Origin: Alphaproteobacteria bacterium
GTDB taxonomy: Bacteria > Pseudomonadota > Alphaproteobacteria > Rs-D84
Reading direction: 5' to 3'
Assembly: GCA_017964865.1 (NCBI GenBank)
Contig: JAGCRE010000123.1
Span: forward strand, 1-8,939
Length of the DNA: 8,939 nucleotides
In this document: positions 6,538 through 8,939 of the stretch, piece by piece
Layout of the letters: each line of letters opens with the position of its first letter
Numbering within the stretch: the stretch's first letter is position 1
Position numbers and translations under genes: made by a program
The notes under the pieces: model-generated
Seen by the model: only the letters and a program-made list of their open reading frames with translations
What the model was told of the DNA's origin: nothing
Databases searched by the model: none

Positions 6538-7479
6538 TTATTTCTCTTCAACTATATCATAATTTGACGGGTCGCTGAACAACTTTTTCAAGACCAGGTT
6601 ATTCATCGCATGACTGCCCTTATACGATTCCAGATTTCCAACAATAAAACCGCCCGATGTTGCCATATCGCCAACCGCATCGATAATTTTATGTCGAACA
6701 AATTCATCGGGCCATATCAGTTTATTTAATGTTCCGTCACCATTGTTGTTTAATGCAATAACGTTTGTTTCATCGGCCCCCCGCCCCATACCATGTGATT
6801 TAAGGTATTCCCATTCTGAATATTTACCAAACGTTCGGGCCCGGGCGATTTGTTTTATAAACACGTCTTTTGATTTTTTTGTTTCATCAAAAGAATAAGA
6901 ATACGATTGCCGACCAATAATTTTTTCTGGATAAATCAACGTCGCAACAATATCCAAACTTTTTCCGTCGTTCGGGGAAAGTTTCACAAAACCATCGCTT
7001 TTGCGATGTGCCAACTTTTCCGCAATCCACAATTTCAACCGGGCCATTTTCGGCAATGTGCGACGAATTTCACGATTACGTGCAACAACTGTTTTTTTAA
7101 CAATTATTCTTTTTAAATTTCCCTTTGTTACACCCGCCTTGGCAAATTCTTGCAGGAAAGTATACGCACTGCCGTCCATGATTGGTGTTTCACACCCATT
7201 TATTTCAACAATCGCACTGTCGATACCCGATATAAAGAACGCCGCCATTAAATGTTCGATTGTTTGCACGTGTTCGGCATTTGGATTACCAATTGTCGTA
7301 TTACGTAATTTTGCCTCGCCCACATTATCATATGTCGCAGGAATCATTTTTGATGCATCAATATCGGTCCGCACGAAATAAATTCCAGGGTTTTCTGATG
7401 GTCTTATTTTAATTTCAACCGGCAATCCCGAATGAATACCCTTGCCCACCAATTTAACCGTCTTTAACAATGTTGTCAT
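6538..7479 (-). CDS. lpxC: UDP-3-O-acyl-N-acetylglucosamine deacetylase LpxC
   Basis: The zinc-dependent cytoplasmic deacetylase that performs the first committed step of lipid A synthesis. The 313-aa length is close to the usual 300-310. Family landmarks are GKGIHSG (12-18), TIEHL (73-77, catalytic Glu75 and zinc ligand His76), PIMDGSA (99-105), ISRARTFG-like IARARTFG (211-218), DEFVRHKIIDAVGD (258-271, zinc ligands His263 and Asp267) and GSHAMNN (288-294, catalytic His290). All catalytic and metal-binding residues are present. Unusually, there is a basic insertion of roughly 25 residues around 136-161 (IRRTLPKMARLKLWIAEKL, 138-156), where E. coli has a short hairpin at the start of the second domain. 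The ATG follows the lpxK stop by one base (TAAAATG), with a GGGGG ribosome site 10 nt upstream. Confidence 0.97.
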   Translation of the reverse strand: MTTLLKTVKLVGKGIHSGLPVEIKIRPSENPGIYFVRTDIDASKMIPATYDNVGEAKLRNTTIGNPNAEHVQTIEHLMAAFFISGIDSAIVEINGCETPIMDGSAYTFLQEFAKAGVTKGNLKRIIVKKTVVARNREIRRTLPKMARLKLWIAEKLAHRKSDGFVKLSPNDGKSLDIVATLIYPEKIIGRQSYSYSFDETKKSKDVFIKQIARARTFGKYSEWEYLKSHGMGRGADETNVIALNNNGDGTLNKLIWPDEFVRHKIIDAVGDMATSGGFIVGNLESYKGSHAMNNLVLKKLFSDPSNYDIVEEK

Positions 7480-7480
7480 T

Positions 7481-8377
7481 TTATTTTTCCCCCAACCATT
7501 CCCAGAATTTATCTTCGATTGTTGTTTCTAAATCTGCATATTTTATTTTGTCTTGAACATCTTTTGGTAACCGCACCCAGTCTTTTTCAGTTGTAACCAG
7601 TTTTGCATTATGCTTTTCTGCCAATTCGAATAACTTTTTAATATCATCGTCTGTATATTGATAGTGGTCGGGAAACGCACGCACCCCAACAACATTTGAT
7701 AAACACCGAAAGAATTTTTTTGGATAACCAATTCCTGCAAACGCAAACAATGGCGTTTTTTCATCATATGGCGAAATTGTTTTATTCGTGGCATAGAACA
7801 CCGGCACCCCCGCTGGAACACTGAAATTTTTGCGTTTATTTTGTGAACGAATAATTATAATCGCATCGGCCTTTGCCGCGTGGCTTTTTGGTTCACGTAA
7901 TGGGCCAGCCGGCAAAACAAATCCATTACCAAATCCAATAGATTCATCAAATACAATCAACGACACATCTTTTTTAACCGTTGGATTTTGCAGACCGTCG
8001 TCCATAACAATCGGGGTATTTGAATTTTGTTTGTCTAATAACATCACGTTACTTTTTCTGTCGCCCGTATGCACAATCAGCCCCGCACGCGACAACATTG
8101 ATGCCTCATCCCCTATGTTGCCTGTTTCTGTGCTTTTTTTATATCCACGCATAACAACCGGTGCATTATATCGTGTTGCGATTTGACGCACAATTGGTGT
8201 TTTACCAACCCCACCGGCAAGTATATTTCCAACACAAATAACTGGGCGACGTGATTTATAGCCCCGACCCCGACGCAAGACAAACACAAAACGTGACGCG
8301 ACATAATACACAAATGATGCCGGCAACAAAATAAATGACAACGGTGTCTTGTGCATAAACCACCATGGTGTTTTCAT
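7481..8377 (-). CDS. lpxK: Tetraacyldisaccharide 4'-kinase LpxK
   Basis: The inner-membrane-associated kinase that phosphorylates the 4' position of the tetraacyl disaccharide to form lipid IVA. The 298 residues open with a hydrophobic helix (about 11-34) that anchors the enzyme, then a P-loop VGNILAGGVGKTP (49-61). Further family motifs are MRGYKK (76-81), GDEASML (89-95), MDDGLQN (125-131), LPAGPLREP (155-163), FAFAGIG (211-217), FPDHYQYT (235-242, with the active-site His) and TTEKDWVRL (262-270). It is somewhat shorter than the usual 320-340 residues, but no motif is lost. It overlaps the acyltransferase stop by ATGA and precedes lpxC by one base, so the three are surely one transcript. 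A GGGAG ribosome site lies just before the ATG at 8377. Confidence 0.97.
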   Translation of the reverse strand: MKTPWWFMHKTPLSFILLPASFVYYVASRFVFVLRRGRGYKSRRPVICVGNILAGGVGKTPIVRQIATRYNAPVVMRGYKKSTETGNIGDEASMLSRAGLIVHTGDRKSNVMLLDKQNSNTPIVMDDGLQNPTVKKDVSLIVFDESIGFGNGFVLPAGPLREPKSHAAKADAIIIIRSQNKRKNFSVPAGVPVFYATNKTISPYDEKTPLFAFAGIGYPKKFFRCLSNVVGVRAFPDHYQYTDDDIKKLFELAEKHNAKLVTTEKDWVRLPKDVQDKIKYADLETTIEDKFWEWLGEK

Positions 8378-8939
8378 TTTACTTCTCCCTTTTTTCTTGC
8401 CCGCTTTGCCTTTTTGAAATCGTGCGATGTAACGCCAACTTCGACCATTGGGTGTCCAAATTCGCCGTCCATTTTATGAGTGTTTTCGACCATATATTTT
8501 TCTAAATCATTTTTAATTTTGTTAAATTCTTGTTCACTTGCACGACGTGGCACAAACACAGGTTTTCCCACAACACACTTTATTTTCGAAAAAGGTTTTA
8601 CAAACATATACCGATCCCAACTTTCCATAAAACGGCAACGCGATGCAGAAATACAAACTGGAATAATTGGTGCCCCACTCATTTTTGCAAAATACATTGT
8701 TCCATCTTGGATTTGTAACGATGGCCCACCCGGTCCATCTGGGGACAAGCATAATGAATACCGACCATCGCTTAACACACGCAATCCCCCACGCAACACC
8801 GACAGTCCCCCATCAGACGTTGATCCATATAACGGCTTTAACCCGAACAGTCTTTGAATTTTTGCCATTATGCGACCATCATGATGCTTGCTGGATATGG
8901 CATACGCCCGCATACGACCAACCGCAATCATTGGCGACA
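8374..8939 (-). CDS. DUF374-type lysophospholipid acyltransferase family protein (5' end outside window)
   Basis: A membrane-associated acyltransferase of the DUF374 (LPLAT) group, often found beside waaA and lpxK in Alphaproteobacteria and presumed to act in lipid A or phospholipid acylation. The frame stays open to the window edge. An ATG at 8931 exists, but family proteins carry an N-terminal part before this point, so the gene most likely starts beyond 8939. Counted from that Met, recognisable parts are ISSKHHDGRIM (12-22, the place of the HRDG motif), LYGSTSDGGLSVLRGG (34-49), LSPDGPGGPSLQIQDG (62-77), FAKMSGAPIIPV (81-92) and ESWDRYMFVKPFSKI (103-117). The C-terminus ends in a Lys/Arg-rich tail (RARKKGEVK). 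The exact acyl acceptor cannot be told from sequence. It is the first visible gene of the lpxK-lpxC operon, overlapping lpxK by 4 nt. Confidence 0.93.
   Translation of the reverse strand, partial: SPMIAVGRMRAYAISSKHHDGRIMAKIQRLFGLKPLYGSTSDGGLSVLRGGLRVLSDGRYSLCLSPDGPGGPSLQIQDGTMYFAKMSGAPIIPVCISASRCRFMESWDRYMFVKPFSKIKCVVGKPVFVPRRASEQEFNKIKNDLEKYMVENTHKMDGEFGHPMVEVGVTSHDFKKAKRARKKGEVK

Noticed and set aside
6522..6551. Longer N-terminus of the lipoprotein starting at 6551 or 6533
   Set aside because: These starts place a hydrophilic leader before the signal peptide. The first overlaps lpxC, the second overlaps the ribosome site, and 6521 gives a standard lipoprotein signal.
1..8939. CRISPR array, tRNA, rRNA, insertion sequence or prophage remnants
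   Set aside because: No regularly spaced direct repeats, cloverleaf-like segments, transposase or phage structural genes were found, and nearly all the sequence is accounted for by the genes listed.

Overview
The window looks like a stretch of core chromosome from a low-GC Gram-negative bacterium. It holds genes for lipid A synthesis (lpxC, lpxK), an acyltransferase of the DUF374 type, a lipoprotein with a lipobox, and GyrB. The DUF374-lpxK pairing and the GyrB sequence are most like Alphaproteobacteria. Together with the A+T-rich, tightly packed layout this suggests a small-genome alphaproteobacterium, perhaps one of the gut lineages known mainly from metagenomes. The lineage is an inference that only a database search can settle.

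Layout, left to right. (1) Positions 1-368, minus strand: the N-terminal third of the GyrB ATPase domain, leaving the window at its 3' end. (2) Positions 369-444: a compact divergent promoter region. (3) Positions 445-1328, plus strand: a two-gene, translationally coupled operon. It encodes an unrecognised small basic protein and a protein with a RusA-like acidic motif set, and is the least explained part of the window. (4) Positions 1337-6005, minus strand: four tightly packed genes in the transcription order PilO - PilP - PilE/PulE-type ATPase - PilC/GspF-type platform. This is the pilO-P-Q-R order of the R64/IncI-type type IVb pilus operon, driven by a good promoter at 6029-6058 and using a TTG start for pilO. 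(5) Positions 6068-6103: an intrinsic terminator closing the next operon. (6) Positions 6102-8939, minus strand: a DUF374 acyltransferase (5' end outside the window), lpxK, lpxC and a small lipoprotein, joined by overlaps or gaps of 1-16 nt.

How the genes work together. The envelope operon supplies lipid A enzymes (LpxC deacetylation, LpxK 4'-phosphorylation), an acyltransferase and an outer-membrane-type lipoprotein. The pil operon supplies the cytoplasmic ATPase, the inner-membrane platform, and two assembly proteins spanning the inner membrane and periplasm. No pilin, secretin, prepilin peptidase or retraction ATPase is present here, so the machine must be completed elsewhere or be a reduced secretion or pilus system. 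The coupled pair beside gyrB may be a nucleic-acid-processing unit, on the strength of the RusA-like residues only.

No tRNA, rRNA, CRISPR array, insertion sequence or attachment site was seen, and there is no gene-free stretch over 300 bases.
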